A stretch of 64,000 bases of DNA from an uncultured Saprospirales bacterium. Its GTDB lineage: Bacteria; Bacteroidota; Bacteroidia; Chitinophagales; Saprospiraceae. The first letter of the stretch is position 1. Each line of letters starts with the position of its first letter. The notes below the pieces were generated by a model. That model was given only the letters and a program-made list of their open reading frames with translations, was not told the origin of the DNA and ran no database searches. The stretch is taken from NCBI GenBank assembly GCA_937864265.1, contig CALMIR010000170.1:24830-88829 (forward strand), given 5' to 3'. Of this stretch, positions 50,471 through 59,110 are shown in pieces. The position numbers and the translations under genes are program-made.

Positions 50471-51730
50471 TTATGCGGCCATTCTTTTGCTGTTGCTATA
50501 TCCATAAAAAGCCACGACGGCAAAGCAAATCAGCGGAATCACAAAAGCCAGGTTAATGCTACCCGTCATATCAGAAACCTTGCCTTGAAGGGCGGTCAGC
50601 ACGGCGCCGCCGAGAATGGCCATGATAAGCCCCGAACCGGCCAGTTTGTGATCCTGCCCGGTACCTTCTGATGCCAGCCCAAAGATAGTTGGAAACATCA
50701 ACGACATACATCCAGAGACCAAAGTCAGCGCAACGACACCTGCCATGCCACTTCCTAAAATAACAACTAACAGACAAACAAAGGCGATGAATGCACTGAG
50801 GCTTAGCAGTTGACCAGCTCCAAATCTGGATAACAAACCCGTGAATACAAAGCGGCTGAGCGCAAAAAGCGCCAAGGCAGCCAGGTAATAGTTCGACGCA
50901 CCGCTTTCATCCAGCCCCAACTCCTGCATCACATATCGTATGGTAAAGGACCAAACCCCGATCTGGGCGCCCACATAAAAAAACTGTGCGACTACGCCTT
51001 GTAAATAGTTTTTGTTGGACAAAAGCCGCCTAAAAGATTCCCCTAAGGGCGGCATGACCGAAGTATCAGTTCCTTTGGGCATTTTTTTCCAAGCGATGAC
51101 CAACCAAATGGCCATCAATAAAAAGGCAACACCCACATAAGGCCCCATCACCGCAGCCAATTCTTGCTCCTGCATGGCCAGCAACTGCGCTTCAGAAAGT
51201 GCAGCCCGCTCGGCTTCGCTGGCTACATTCAACTGGCTGAGGATGAAAAGTTTGCTGAGCAAAACCCCCGTCATAGAGCCAATGGGGTTAAAAGACTGCG
51301 CCAGATTGAGTCGGCGAATGGCCGTACCCTCGCTGCCCATGACCAACACATAGGGGTTGGCCGTTGTTTCCAAAACAGATAGGCCGCCCGCCAACACAAA
51401 CAAAGCGATCAGGAAATGGCTGTACTGCATGGTTTGGCTAGCCGGGTAAAAGAGCAAAGCTCCCAAAATAAATAGCCCCAAGCCCACCAAAATACCACTT
51501 TTGTACTGATACTTCCGAATCAGCAAAGCCGCTGGCAAGGCCAAACAAAAATATGACCCATAAAAAGCAATCTGTATCCAGGAGGTCTGGAAGTCCGTCA
51601 TGCTCATGATCCTTTTAAAGGCGGCTAGCAGGGTGTCCGTCATGTTATTGGCCAATCCCCACATGAAAAACATGATGGTGACCAAAATGAAGGGGATGAA
51701 ATATTCCCGGGTTAGAAGTTTGTGGTTCAT
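50471..51730 (-). CDS. fucP: L-fucose:H+ symporter
   Basis: The 419-residue protein is an MFS transporter of the FucP family with about 12 hydrophobic segments. Diagnostic stretches are MFFMWGLANNMTDTLLAAFK near the N-terminus, FYGSYFCLALPAALLIRKYQ and LSVLETTANPYVLVMGSE, which are highly characteristic of FucP. It should bring L-fucose into the cell with protons across the inner membrane. It sits in the middle of the fucose genes, 13 bases upstream of the lactonase. The 137-base gap before it carries extragenic repeats. Confidence 0.92.
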   Translation of the reverse strand: MNHKLLTREYFIPFILVTIMFFMWGLANNMTDTLLAAFKRIMSMTDFQTSWIQIAFYGSYFCLALPAALLIRKYQYKSGILVGLGLFILGALLFYPASQTMQYSHFLIALFVLAGGLSVLETTANPYVLVMGSEGTAIRRLNLAQSFNPIGSMTGVLLSKLFILSQLNVASEAERAALSEAQLLAMQEQELAAVMGPYVGVAFLLMAIWLVIAWKKMPKGTDTSVMPPLGESFRRLLSNKNYLQGVVAQFFYVGAQIGVWSFTIRYVMQELGLDESGASNYYLAALALFALSRFVFTGLLSRFGAGQLLSLSAFIAFVCLLVVILGSGMAGVVALTLVSGCMSLMFPTIFGLASEGTGQDHKLAGSGLIMAILGGAVLTALQGKVSDMTGSINLAFVIPLICFAVVAFYGYSNSKRMAA

Positions 51731-51915
51731 ATAACAGTTTCAAGTTTCAGACTAGGCAAAAGCGTTGTTTTGTTTCAAGTTTCAGACTAGGCAAAAGCTT
51801 GGTTTTGTTTCAAATTTCAAGCTAGGCTGAAACTAGAAACAAAGCCAAGCTCTAACCCTGCTTGAAACTAGAAACTACCCGCCCCTCGTACCTCGGTTCG
51901 GGCAGGAAAACCAGA
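51731..51915. repeat. Extragenic repeats between fucP and the FAH-type gene
   Basis: GTTTCAAGTTTCAGACTAGG plus CAAAAGCGTTG occurs here twice in tandem (about 36-bp period), followed by related GAAACTAGAAAC copies and CCCGCCCCTCGTACCTCGG at 51879. The right part runs into the 3' end of the FAH gene, supplying its final codons and stop. Confidence 0.65.
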
Positions 51916-52746
51916 AACCACCTGCCTCGCCTGCCCCAAGCCATCAATGCCCAACTCCACCACATCGCCTGCTCTCAGGTAACGGGGTGGTTTCAAGCCC
52001 AGACCGACACCAGCAGGCGTGCCCGTAGAAATGACATCGCCCGGCATCAGGCTCATAAACTGCGACAAATAACTCACCAAAAAAGGAATGTTGAACACAA
52101 AATCGCTTGTATTGCCATCCTGCATCATTTCGCCGTTGACGGATAGCCACAAGCGCAAGTTATGCGGATCGGCGATTTCCTCTTTCGTTACCAAATATGG
52201 CCCTAAGGGAGCGAAGCTATCGCAGCTTTTGCCTTTTACCCATTGGCCACCTCGCTCCAATTGAAAAGCCCGCTCGCTCACGTCGTTGTGCAACAAATAG
52301 CCCGCCACATAATCCATGGCTTCTTTTTCATCCACATCATTGGCGCGCTTGCCAATGACGAGGGCCAGTTCAACCTCCCAATCGGTTTTCTCACTGCCTT
52401 TCGGCAAAACAATGGCATCAAAAGGTCCCGTTATGGCTGAAGTGGCTTTAAAAAAAACGACTGGCTCATCGGGTGTAGCCATACCGCTTTCCTGGGCATG
52501 CTGTTTGTAATTGAGGCCAATGCAAATGAGCTTACCGGGGCGGTGTACAGGTGCGCCCAAGCGTACATCAGGAGCAACTTGCTGTGCCTGCGATGGATCA
52601 AAGTTTGCTTGTAAGCGGGCAATGCCATCTTGTGCAAAAAAAGCTTCATTGTAATCGTCCACCCATTGGCTGACATCGTAGCGCTGGCCTTGCCACTCTA
52701 GGCCCGGTTTTTCTTGGCCGGCATCGCCAAATCGTATCAATTTCAT
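51868..52746 (-). CDS. FAH-family hydrolase, probable 2,4-diketo-3-deoxy-L-fuconate hydrolase
   Basis: The 292-residue protein has the fumarylacetoacetate hydrolase fold: ICIGLNYKQHAQESG, PVVFFKATSAITGPFD, the metal motif in DWEVELALVIGKRA (ExE) and the closing STGTPAGVGLG. In the non-phosphorylative L-fucose route this enzyme cleaves 2,4-diketo-3-deoxy-L-fuconate to pyruvate and L-lactate; the assignment follows from its place next to two SDR genes and FucP. The last ~14 residues (GFPARTEVRGAGSF) are encoded by an extragenic repeat that has run into the gene end. It begins 8 bases after the upstream SDR stop. Confidence 0.88.
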   Translation of the reverse strand: MKLIRFGDAGQEKPGLEWQGQRYDVSQWVDDYNEAFFAQDGIARLQANFDPSQAQQVAPDVRLGAPVHRPGKLICIGLNYKQHAQESGMATPDEPVVFFKATSAITGPFDAIVLPKGSEKTDWEVELALVIGKRANDVDEKEAMDYVAGYLLHNDVSERAFQLERGGQWVKGKSCDSFAPLGPYLVTKEEIADPHNLRLWLSVNGEMMQDGNTSDFVFNIPFLVSYLSQFMSLMPGDVISTGTPAGVGLGLKPPRYLRAGDVVELGIDGLGQARQVVSGFPARTEVRGAGSF

Positions 52747-52754
52747 GCTTTAGG

Positions 52755-53534
52755 TCAATTGTTTAAAGTGATAAATCCGCCATCTATGGGGAAGGAAGTT
52801 CCAGTGATGAAGGCCGCTTCATCCGAGCAAAGGTACAATACCAAAGCACCTATTTCATCCGCCTGGCCCATGCGGCCAATGGGCTGGGTTTTAGACAGCT
52901 TGTCGAACATTTCCTGCTCGCGTCCGGGATAGTTTTGAGCTAAAAAACCGTCCACAAAAGGCGTATGCACCCGGCCGGGGGCGATGCCGTTGCAACGGAT
53001 TTGGTAGGACAGGTAATCTTTGGCCACCGATAGGGTCATTGCATGTACCGCGCCTTTGCTCATAGAATAAGCAAACCGATCGGGAATGCCTACATAAGCA
53101 GCCACCGAACAGACATTGACGATGCTGCCTCCCCGAGCTTTCATGTGTTGTACACCAGCTTTCAAACAATGATACACACCTTTGACATTCACATTTAAAA
53201 CGCGGTCGAAATCCGCTGCTGTGGTATGTTCGACATTACCCACGTGGGCTATGCCGGCATTATTGATCAAAATGTCCAGGTTTTTCCCAGCCGTTATTGT
53301 TTCAAAAATGCTGGCAACGGATTCCAATTGGCTGACATCGCATACATGAAAAGAGGCGCTACCTCCTTGCTGTTGAATAGCCGCTGATGTCTGCTGGGCA
53401 GCCAACTCATTGACATCCAATATAGCGACTTCCGCACCATAGGTTGCTAGGGTAAAGGCTATGGATTGGCCAATGCCGCTGCCTGCACCGCTTACAATAG
53501 CTAATTTCCCATTTAAGTCGAACAAAGTACCCAT
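52755..53534 (-). CDS. SDR oxidoreductase, probable 2-keto-3-deoxy-L-fuconate dehydrogenase
   Basis: The 259-residue protein is a classical SDR enzyme: SGAGSGIGQSIAF cofactor loop near residue 15, NNAGIAHVG, the catalytic Ser in VNVCSVAAYVG and YSMSKG with Tyr and Lys, and the C-terminal TGTSFPIDGGF. Its position as first gene of the fucose cluster, directly before the FAH-type hydrolase, favours oxidation of 2-keto-3-deoxy-L-fuconate to the 2,4-diketo acid. This specificity is inference. Confidence 0.87.
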   Translation of the reverse strand: MGTLFDLNGKLAIVSGAGSGIGQSIAFTLATYGAEVAILDVNELAAQQTSAAIQQQGGSASFHVCDVSQLESVASIFETITAGKNLDILINNAGIAHVGNVEHTTAADFDRVLNVNVKGVYHCLKAGVQHMKARGGSIVNVCSVAAYVGIPDRFAYSMSKGAVHAMTLSVAKDYLSYQIRCNGIAPGRVHTPFVDGFLAQNYPGREQEMFDKLSKTQPIGRMGQADEIGALVLYLCSDEAAFITGTSFPIDGGFITLNN

Positions 53535-53807
53535 GCCTAAGTCAGTTGGTTCTTTGGCAAATTGTGTGATTCAAGCAATGCCGTACTTAAAGCAGGTATT
53601 AGGATAAACAAACCTACTTTAGGTACAGCAAGCGAAAATCATTGTTTACCCTGCTTTCCGCTAAGTCTTTTACCACACCATTTGTCAAAGAAGGAGCCAG
53701 TTTTGTGGAAACAAAGTCAAATAACCAAAAAAAGTGACAGACTTTCTCCTTTTTTTCTAACTTTATGCAGGATACAGCGCTCCTTCAAGCGCATAAAGCT
53801 ACACTCC

Positions 53808-54809
53808 ATGCTGGCCCGCTCCATTAAATACTGGCTTCTCTATCTGTTTCTTCTACCTGAAGGGGTCGCACAAGACCTGCATTTTTCGCAATTCCAATTT
53901 GCCAGCGTCAGTGTTAATCCGGCTATAGCAGGGGCCGGAGTCGCCGATTTGAGGTTCAGCAGCCTTTACCGAAAGCAATGGGGAACAGTGCCTATCCCTT
54001 ATGAAACTTTCACGTTTGCCTTTGACCAAAAAATGGGGACGCCGCGCTTAAAGACCAATAACTTGGGATTGGGCGCCTATTTTCGCTACGATCAGGCCGG
54101 AGACGGGCAATTGAGTTGGGGGCAATTGGGCTTGTCGGCAGCCTATTCCTTTCAGATGAGTACGACCCAACAAGTATCGCTGGGCATAGGCATTCAAGCA
54201 GGACAAAGGTCGCTGGACGAACGAGGGCTTTTCTTTGGCGATCAGTTCAACGGCGATGTATTTGATCCTACACAGGCTAGTGCCGAAGCATTTGAACGCA
54301 TCAGTGCGGCTTATTTTTCCACCGCTACGGGTGTTTTATGGCAAGCTTGGCACCGCACGCGCAGGCATCACGTTGAGGTAGGCCTCAGCGCCAGCCATTT
54401 GAATCGGCCCAGCATCCGTTTTCTGGAAGAAGCAGCCCTTGCATTGCCCTTATTGTGGCATTTTCAATCTACTGGTACCTTGCAAATAAGCGATAAAACA
54501 GATGTATTGGTGGAAGCTTACTTCCGGCTACAAGGGCCTTATCGGGAAGTGCTGGCCGGACTGGGCAGCCGCATTCATTTAAAGGAAGGCTTGGCACTGG
54601 ATGGCCGCTTGTTGTGGCGGGTTCAGGATGCATTGATCCCCCAAGTAAGGCTATTGCTGGGCAATTGGCAGTTGGGGCTGGCTTATGACGTCAACCTTTC
54701 GCCGTTTCAGGTAGCGACCTTGCGTATGGGCGGGCCGGAAATAGGCATCCAATACCTAATATATAAAGTAAAACCACCGGAGGTATTCAAATCCTGTCCA
54801 ATTTTTTAA
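53808..54809 (+). CDS. PorP/SprF family T9SS outer-membrane protein
   Basis: The 333-residue protein starts at 53808 with a signal peptide (MLARSIKYWLLYLFLLPEGV then AQ). QDLHFSQFQFASVSVNPAIA is the hallmark opening of PorP/SprF proteins, followed by a predicted beta barrel (LRFSSLYRKQWGTVPIPYET, NLGLGAYFRYDQAGDGQLSW, LGIGIQAGQ). PorP-type proteins anchor specific T9SS cargoes on the surface, each usually paired with an adhesin. Here it is followed one base later by an OmpA-like gene. No giant SprB-like adhesin is adjacent. Confidence 0.9.
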   Translation: MLARSIKYWLLYLFLLPEGVAQDLHFSQFQFASVSVNPAIAGAGVADLRFSSLYRKQWGTVPIPYETFTFAFDQKMGTPRLKTNNLGLGAYFRYDQAGDGQLSWGQLGLSAAYSFQMSTTQQVSLGIGIQAGQRSLDERGLFFGDQFNGDVFDPTQASAEAFERISAAYFSTATGVLWQAWHRTRRHHVEVGLSASHLNRPSIRFLEEAALALPLLWHFQSTGTLQISDKTDVLVEAYFRLQGPYREVLAGLGSRIHLKEGLALDGRLLWRVQDALIPQVRLLLGNWQLGLAYDVNLSPFQVATLRMGGPEIGIQYLIYKVKPPEVFKSCPIF

Positions 54810-54810
54810 G

Positions 54811-56781
54811 ATGATGAGAAAATGGAGTTTTTGCCTATTGCTGGTGCTGCTGGTTGGCCATTTGGATGGCCAGAGTTTCCATGCTTGGCAAAAAGCGGCA
54901 GAGGAAGCGCTGGCGCAAAAAGACCATTATGCGGCCTTTTGGTACCTGGGCAAAGCACTGGAACAGAAGCCCGAAGCCATTGGCATACCATTCCAATTGG
55001 GCGAATTGGCCTATCAAATTGGTGCCTACGACGCAGCAAATACTTACCTGAACCAAGTAGTGGAAAGCCCGGAATCCTCTAAATTTCCGGCAGCTCGTTT
55101 TTACCTTGGTCAAACGGCTAAAAGCTTGGGGCATTACGATTTGGCCATTGCCCATTTTCAGGCTTATTTATACAGCGTTCAAGCAGATGCCCCTTTTTGG
55201 GAAACCGCCCACAGGGAGCTAGAGCAATGCCAATGGGCTAAACAACAGCAAGCAGACCCGCTCATCGAAATCCAGCACCTGGGCAAGCAGGTGAATACGG
55301 CCTATTCGGAATTTGCCCCCTACAAAAGAGGCGACAGCCTGTACTATTCTTCCCTGCGCTTTGATTGGGAAAAAGACCGATACCAGCCCGCCCGCAAGCT
55401 CAGCCGGCTGCTCCTGGCTAAAGGCAATGCGCGGGGGCGTGCCTACCGTCACAGCGCCTTGCAACCCGACACAGCCTTGATTGCCCATACGGCATTTAGC
55501 CGGGATGGAAAACGCCTATACTACACCCAATGCCGCTATTTGAATGCGACGGAAATCCGCTGCGCCATTTTTTACTTGGAAAAAGACAAGCGCGGGCGCT
55601 GGGCTACCAAACCGAAAGCCTTGAAGACATTATCGGATGATGCCCGTGCCACTTATACACAGCCTGCCCTTGGCTATGATTCTGTCACTCAATCGGAAAT
55701 CCTGTTTTTGGCAAGCGACCGCCCAGGGGGGGCAGGTGGAATGGACATTTGGTATGGCGTTTTGGATAGTGCTGGACAGCTACAGGCGGCACTCCAACCC
55801 TTGCGAACCATTAATACCCCCCAAAATGAGATATGCCCTTTTTTTGATACAAAAACCCAAGGGCTGTATTTCAGTTCTGATGGACACCCCACTTTAGGCG
55901 GGTACGATATTTTCTGGGCAAATATTCATGCGGGGGTAGCACCTCAACACCTCAGCCCGCCCATCAACTCCAGCTACCACGACATTTATTACTTCACGGA
56001 GGACGGCGGCCAATCTGGCTACTTTGCTTCCAATCGCCCCGGCTCGTTTTACCTGGATGAAAACAACAAAACCTGCTGCCACGACCTGTACTTTTTCCAA
56101 ACGATAATGGCACCACCACCCTTAGATAGTGTGCCTTTGATAGCCGAAAAAACGCCAGTGTTACCCAATGGGCCGACTCCGCTTCCGAATAGCGGACCAC
56201 CGACTAAACTGGAGGATTTCCTGCCATTGGCGCTTTATTACGACAACGACGAGCCGGATAAAAGAACCCGCCGGGAATTTACCCGCAAATCTTATACCGA
56301 AACTTTTGAGCTGTATGCGGGCAAAAAAGGGGCTTACCTGGATAACTTTTCCAAAGACCTGCCTCCAGAAGACCAAGCCATTGCGGCGCTCGAAATGAGT
56401 CAGTTTTTTCAGGAAGTAGAAAAAGGGCAACAATACTTGCTGCTGTTTTCTGACATCCTGTTGGAACGCCTGGAATCGGGCGATAAAGTGGAGATTTTTA
56501 TCAAAGGCTATACCAGTCCGCGGGCCGAATCGGATTATAACTTGGCGCTGAGCAAGAGGCGCATCAGTAGCGTTAAAAATCATTTTTTTAGCTACAAAAA
56601 TGGTGTTTTCCTGCCTTTTATCGAGAAGGGTCAGTTGATGGTTTCGGAAAAGCCTTTTGGCGAAAGCCAGGCATCCAATACAGTTAGCGATGCCCTCGAT
56701 GACTGGCGCAATTCCATTTATCACCCGGATGCCGCTCGGGAGCGACGGGTAGAAATTCTGGAAATTCGATTTTTTGAGTGA
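54811..56781 (+). CDS. TPR-PD40-OmpA-like protein (PorE/SprE-like companion of PorP)
   Basis: The 656-residue protein has a signal peptide, N-terminal TPR-like repeats (about 25-150: HYAAFWYLGKALEQKPEAIG, AANTYLNQVVE, HYDLAIAHFQAYL), a WD40-like beta-propeller repeat (PD40) region (about 165-430: YYSSLRFD, LFLASDRPGGAGGMDIWYG, LYFSSDGHPTLGGYDIFWA, GYFASNRPGS) and a C-terminal part with an OmpA-like peptidoglycan-binding pattern (IFIKGYTSPRAESDYNLALS then KRRISSVKNH). This order matches the OmpA-family partners of PorP/SprF in Bacteroidota. It is translationally linked to the PorP gene (one-base gap). Confidence 0.88.
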   Translation: MMRKWSFCLLLVLLVGHLDGQSFHAWQKAAEEALAQKDHYAAFWYLGKALEQKPEAIGIPFQLGELAYQIGAYDAANTYLNQVVESPESSKFPAARFYLGQTAKSLGHYDLAIAHFQAYLYSVQADAPFWETAHRELEQCQWAKQQQADPLIEIQHLGKQVNTAYSEFAPYKRGDSLYYSSLRFDWEKDRYQPARKLSRLLLAKGNARGRAYRHSALQPDTALIAHTAFSRDGKRLYYTQCRYLNATEIRCAIFYLEKDKRGRWATKPKALKTLSDDARATYTQPALGYDSVTQSEILFLASDRPGGAGGMDIWYGVLDSAGQLQAALQPLRTINTPQNEICPFFDTKTQGLYFSSDGHPTLGGYDIFWANIHAGVAPQHLSPPINSSYHDIYYFTEDGGQSGYFASNRPGSFYLDENNKTCCHDLYFFQTIMAPPPLDSVPLIAEKTPVLPNGPTPLPNSGPPTKLEDFLPLALYYDNDEPDKRTRREFTRKSYTETFELYAGKKGAYLDNFSKDLPPEDQAIAALEMSQFFQEVEKGQQYLLLFSDILLERLESGDKVEIFIKGYTSPRAESDYNLALSKRRISSVKNHFFSYKNGVFLPFIEKGQLMVSEKPFGESQASNTVSDALDDWRNSIYHPDAARERRVEILEIRFFE

Positions 56782-56865
56782 GATAACTTCAGTAGATCAC
56801 AGAAAAGCGAGGCTATTATTTGCATAGGTGAATATTGGCGTTATTTTTACAGAAACATCGATGGC

Positions 56866-57789
56866 ATGACATTGAAATCAATCCCCTTGTTGCTTGGCGG
56901 GCTATTTTTATCCCTGGCTGGTTTTGCCCAGGAACACCAGCGCATCCACATACCGGGTAGCGATATTGACCTGGAAATGGTGCTCCTGCCCGGAGGTCAG
57001 TGGACTTACCGGCAAGCGGATGGACAACAACAAACCTATGTCCTCGATTCCTTTTTGATGGCTACCCACGAATTGACATACGACGCTTGGGCCTTGTTTC
57101 AAATCCGCGAAAATGACAGCGATGCCAGTGCTTTGCCCGATGTCGCTTTCCAAGCCGATGCCGTGAGCCGCCCTTCTCCGCCTTATTTGGATTTTGCCAA
57201 TGGCATGGGGCGGGCAGGCGGTTATCCGGCAGTGAGCATGACCCAACAAGCGGCGCTGCGTTATTGCCAATGGTTGTACCAAAAAACGGGGCGTTTTTTC
57301 CGTTTGCCCACCGAGGCAGAATGGACTTATGCCTGTCAGGCCAACCAAGATTGGCAGCCGGAGGATTTGGCGGATTACAGCTGGTACTACGACAACAGCT
57401 TTGAAAAATACCATATCATTGCTGAGAAAAAGCCCAACCCTTGGGGCTTGTACGATATGTTGGGCAATGTGGCGGAATGGACGCTCGATTTTTATGAGGA
57501 AAATTACCTCGGAGCTACTGCCGATCAAGCTTCCAACCCCTGGGTCATACCGCTTCGCAAACATTCAAGAACCGTCAAAGGCGGTTCTTATGATAGCACG
57601 CCAGAAGAATGCACTTGTACGCATCGCTTAAAATCCCAACCCAAATGGCAGGCACGTGACCCGCAGATTCCCAAGAGCATCTGGTGGAATCCCGATTCCC
57701 CTTTTGTAGGTTTCCGCCTACTCAGCCCCCTCAAACAGCCAAGCCCTGAGGAAATCGAAACCTTTTTTCAAACTGCCATAAAAGATTAA
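56866..57789 (+). CDS. Formylglycine-generating-enzyme-like (SUMF1) secreted protein
   Basis: The 307-residue protein has a signal peptide (MTLKSIPLLLGGLFLSLAGF then AQ) and an FGE-sulfatase domain: MVLLPGGQWTY, MATHELTYDAWALF, YPAVSMTQQAALRYCQWLY, FRLPTEAEWTYAC, LYDMLGNVAEWTLDFY, VKGGSYDS and FVGFRLLSP. True FGEs use an active-site Cys pair near the C-terminus; here the corresponding area reads CTCTHRL and lacks the standard placement, so it may be a non-enzymatic relative as in GldK/PorK-type proteins. It begins a run of co-directional genes and ends 4 bases before the Gfo/Idh gene. Confidence 0.82.
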   Translation: MTLKSIPLLLGGLFLSLAGFAQEHQRIHIPGSDIDLEMVLLPGGQWTYRQADGQQQTYVLDSFLMATHELTYDAWALFQIRENDSDASALPDVAFQADAVSRPSPPYLDFANGMGRAGGYPAVSMTQQAALRYCQWLYQKTGRFFRLPTEAEWTYACQANQDWQPEDLADYSWYYDNSFEKYHIIAEKKPNPWGLYDMLGNVAEWTLDFYEENYLGATADQASNPWVIPLRKHSRTVKGGSYDSTPEECTCTHRLKSQPKWQARDPQIPKSIWWNPDSPFVGFRLLSPLKQPSPEEIETFFQTAIKD

Positions 57790-57793
57790 CACC

Positions 57794-59110
57794 ATGCAAT
57801 CTTTAGATCGAAGAACCTTTGTTAAAAATTCAGGACTGGCCGTAGGCGGATTGGTTCTGGCGCCATCGCTCCTTGCTGCTAAAGCTCATATAGACGGTAG
57901 CGACGCCATAAAAGTAGGGCTTATTGGCTGCGGAGGACGGGGCACCGGTGCGGCCGTACAAGCCATGAGCACCAGCCAAAACGTTCAATTGGTCGCCATG
58001 GCCGATGCTTTCCGTGATAATGTGGACAACAGCTACCAACAAATCAAAGGCGAACTGGAAAATAACGGGATCGCCCTGGATAAATTGCAAGTGCCCGAAG
58101 AACATAAATTTGCCGGATTCGATGCCTATAAAAAGGTGATTCCCCTTTGCGATGTGGTGATACTAGCCACCCCTCCCGGCTTTCGCCCAGAACACTTTGA
58201 GGCAGCCGTTAAGGCTGGCAAGCATGTTTTTATGGAAAAACCCGTAGCCGTCGATGGCCCGGGCGTGCGCCGGGTGTTGGCAGCAGCGCAGGTTGCCAAG
58301 GAAAAGAAACTCAATGTCGTAGTGGGCTTGCAGCGCCACTATCAAAATCAATACCTGGGATGGGTTGAACTGCTGCAAGAAGGCGTAATAGGCGATATCG
58401 TCACCTCCCATGTGTATTGGAACGGCGATGGGGTATGGGTCAGGGAACGGAAGCCTGGGCAGACAGAAATGGAATACCAAATGCGCAATTGGTACTATTT
58501 CAATTGGCTTTGCGGCGACCACATCACCGAGCAGCATATCCACAATCTTGATGTCAGCAATTGGGTGAAACAAGCCTACCCAGTAAAAGCTCAGGGCATG
58601 GGTGGCCGCCAATTCCGTATCGGGAAAGACTACGGCGAAATATACGACCACCATTTTGTCGAATTTGAATATGCCGACGGATCGCGCATGTTCAGCCAAT
58701 GCCGCCACATTCCGAACACCCAATTCAGTGTAACGGAATCATTCCAGGGCACCAGCGGATTTGCACCCGAACCCGGCGTGATCAAAACACGCAGTGGGTA
58801 TGTGGTATTGAAGCACAACACCAAGAACGATCCCAATCCCTATCAAGTAGAACACGATGTGTTGTTCGAAGCCATTGCCAAAGGGGAATACCGCTTTGCC
58901 GATGCAGAGAACGCCGCCAAAAGTACCCTGACCTCTATCATGGGGCGTATGGCTACCTACTCAGGTTTGGTCATAGAATGGGATGCTGCCCTGAATTCTG
59001 AAATGGATCTGATGCCGGAAAAACTGGCTTGGGATGCCAATCCGAAAGTACTGCCCGGCAAAGACGGACTGTACCCGGCAGCCATTCCCGGCTTTACGAA
59101 AGTGCTTTAA
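57794..59110 (+). CDS. Gfo/Idh/MocA family oxidoreductase with Tat signal
   Basis: The 438-residue protein begins with a twin-arginine signal (DRRTFVKNSGLAVGG, hydrophobic stretch, ending near AAKA), so it is likely exported folded with its cofactor. The Rossmann motif VGLIGCGGRGTG follows at about 37-48, and MEKPVAVDGPG carries the catalytic EKP motif. The C-terminal half has a glycosyl-substrate-binding beta-sheet. Secreted relatives act on sugars. It overlaps the next gene (ApbE) by one base (TAATG). The substrate cannot be told. Confidence 0.88.
   Translation: MQSLDRRTFVKNSGLAVGGLVLAPSLLAAKAHIDGSDAIKVGLIGCGGRGTGAAVQAMSTSQNVQLVAMADAFRDNVDNSYQQIKGELENNGIALDKLQVPEEHKFAGFDAYKKVIPLCDVVILATPPGFRPEHFEAAVKAGKHVFMEKPVAVDGPGVRRVLAAAQVAKEKKLNVVVGLQRHYQNQYLGWVELLQEGVIGDIVTSHVYWNGDGVWVRERKPGQTEMEYQMRNWYYFNWLCGDHITEQHIHNLDVSNWVKQAYPVKAQGMGGRQFRIGKDYGEIYDHHFVEFEYADGSRMFSQCRHIPNTQFSVTESFQGTSGFAPEPGVIKTRSGYVVLKHNTKNDPNPYQVEHDVLFEAIAKGEYRFADAENAAKSTLTSIMGRMATYSGLVIEWDAALNSEMDLMPEKLAWDANPKVLPGKDGLYPAAIPGFTKVL

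Noticed and set aside
56161..56724. A 187-codon antisense frame in the OmpA-like gene
   Set aside because: It overlaps the OmpA-like domain on the opposite strand and resembles no protein family.
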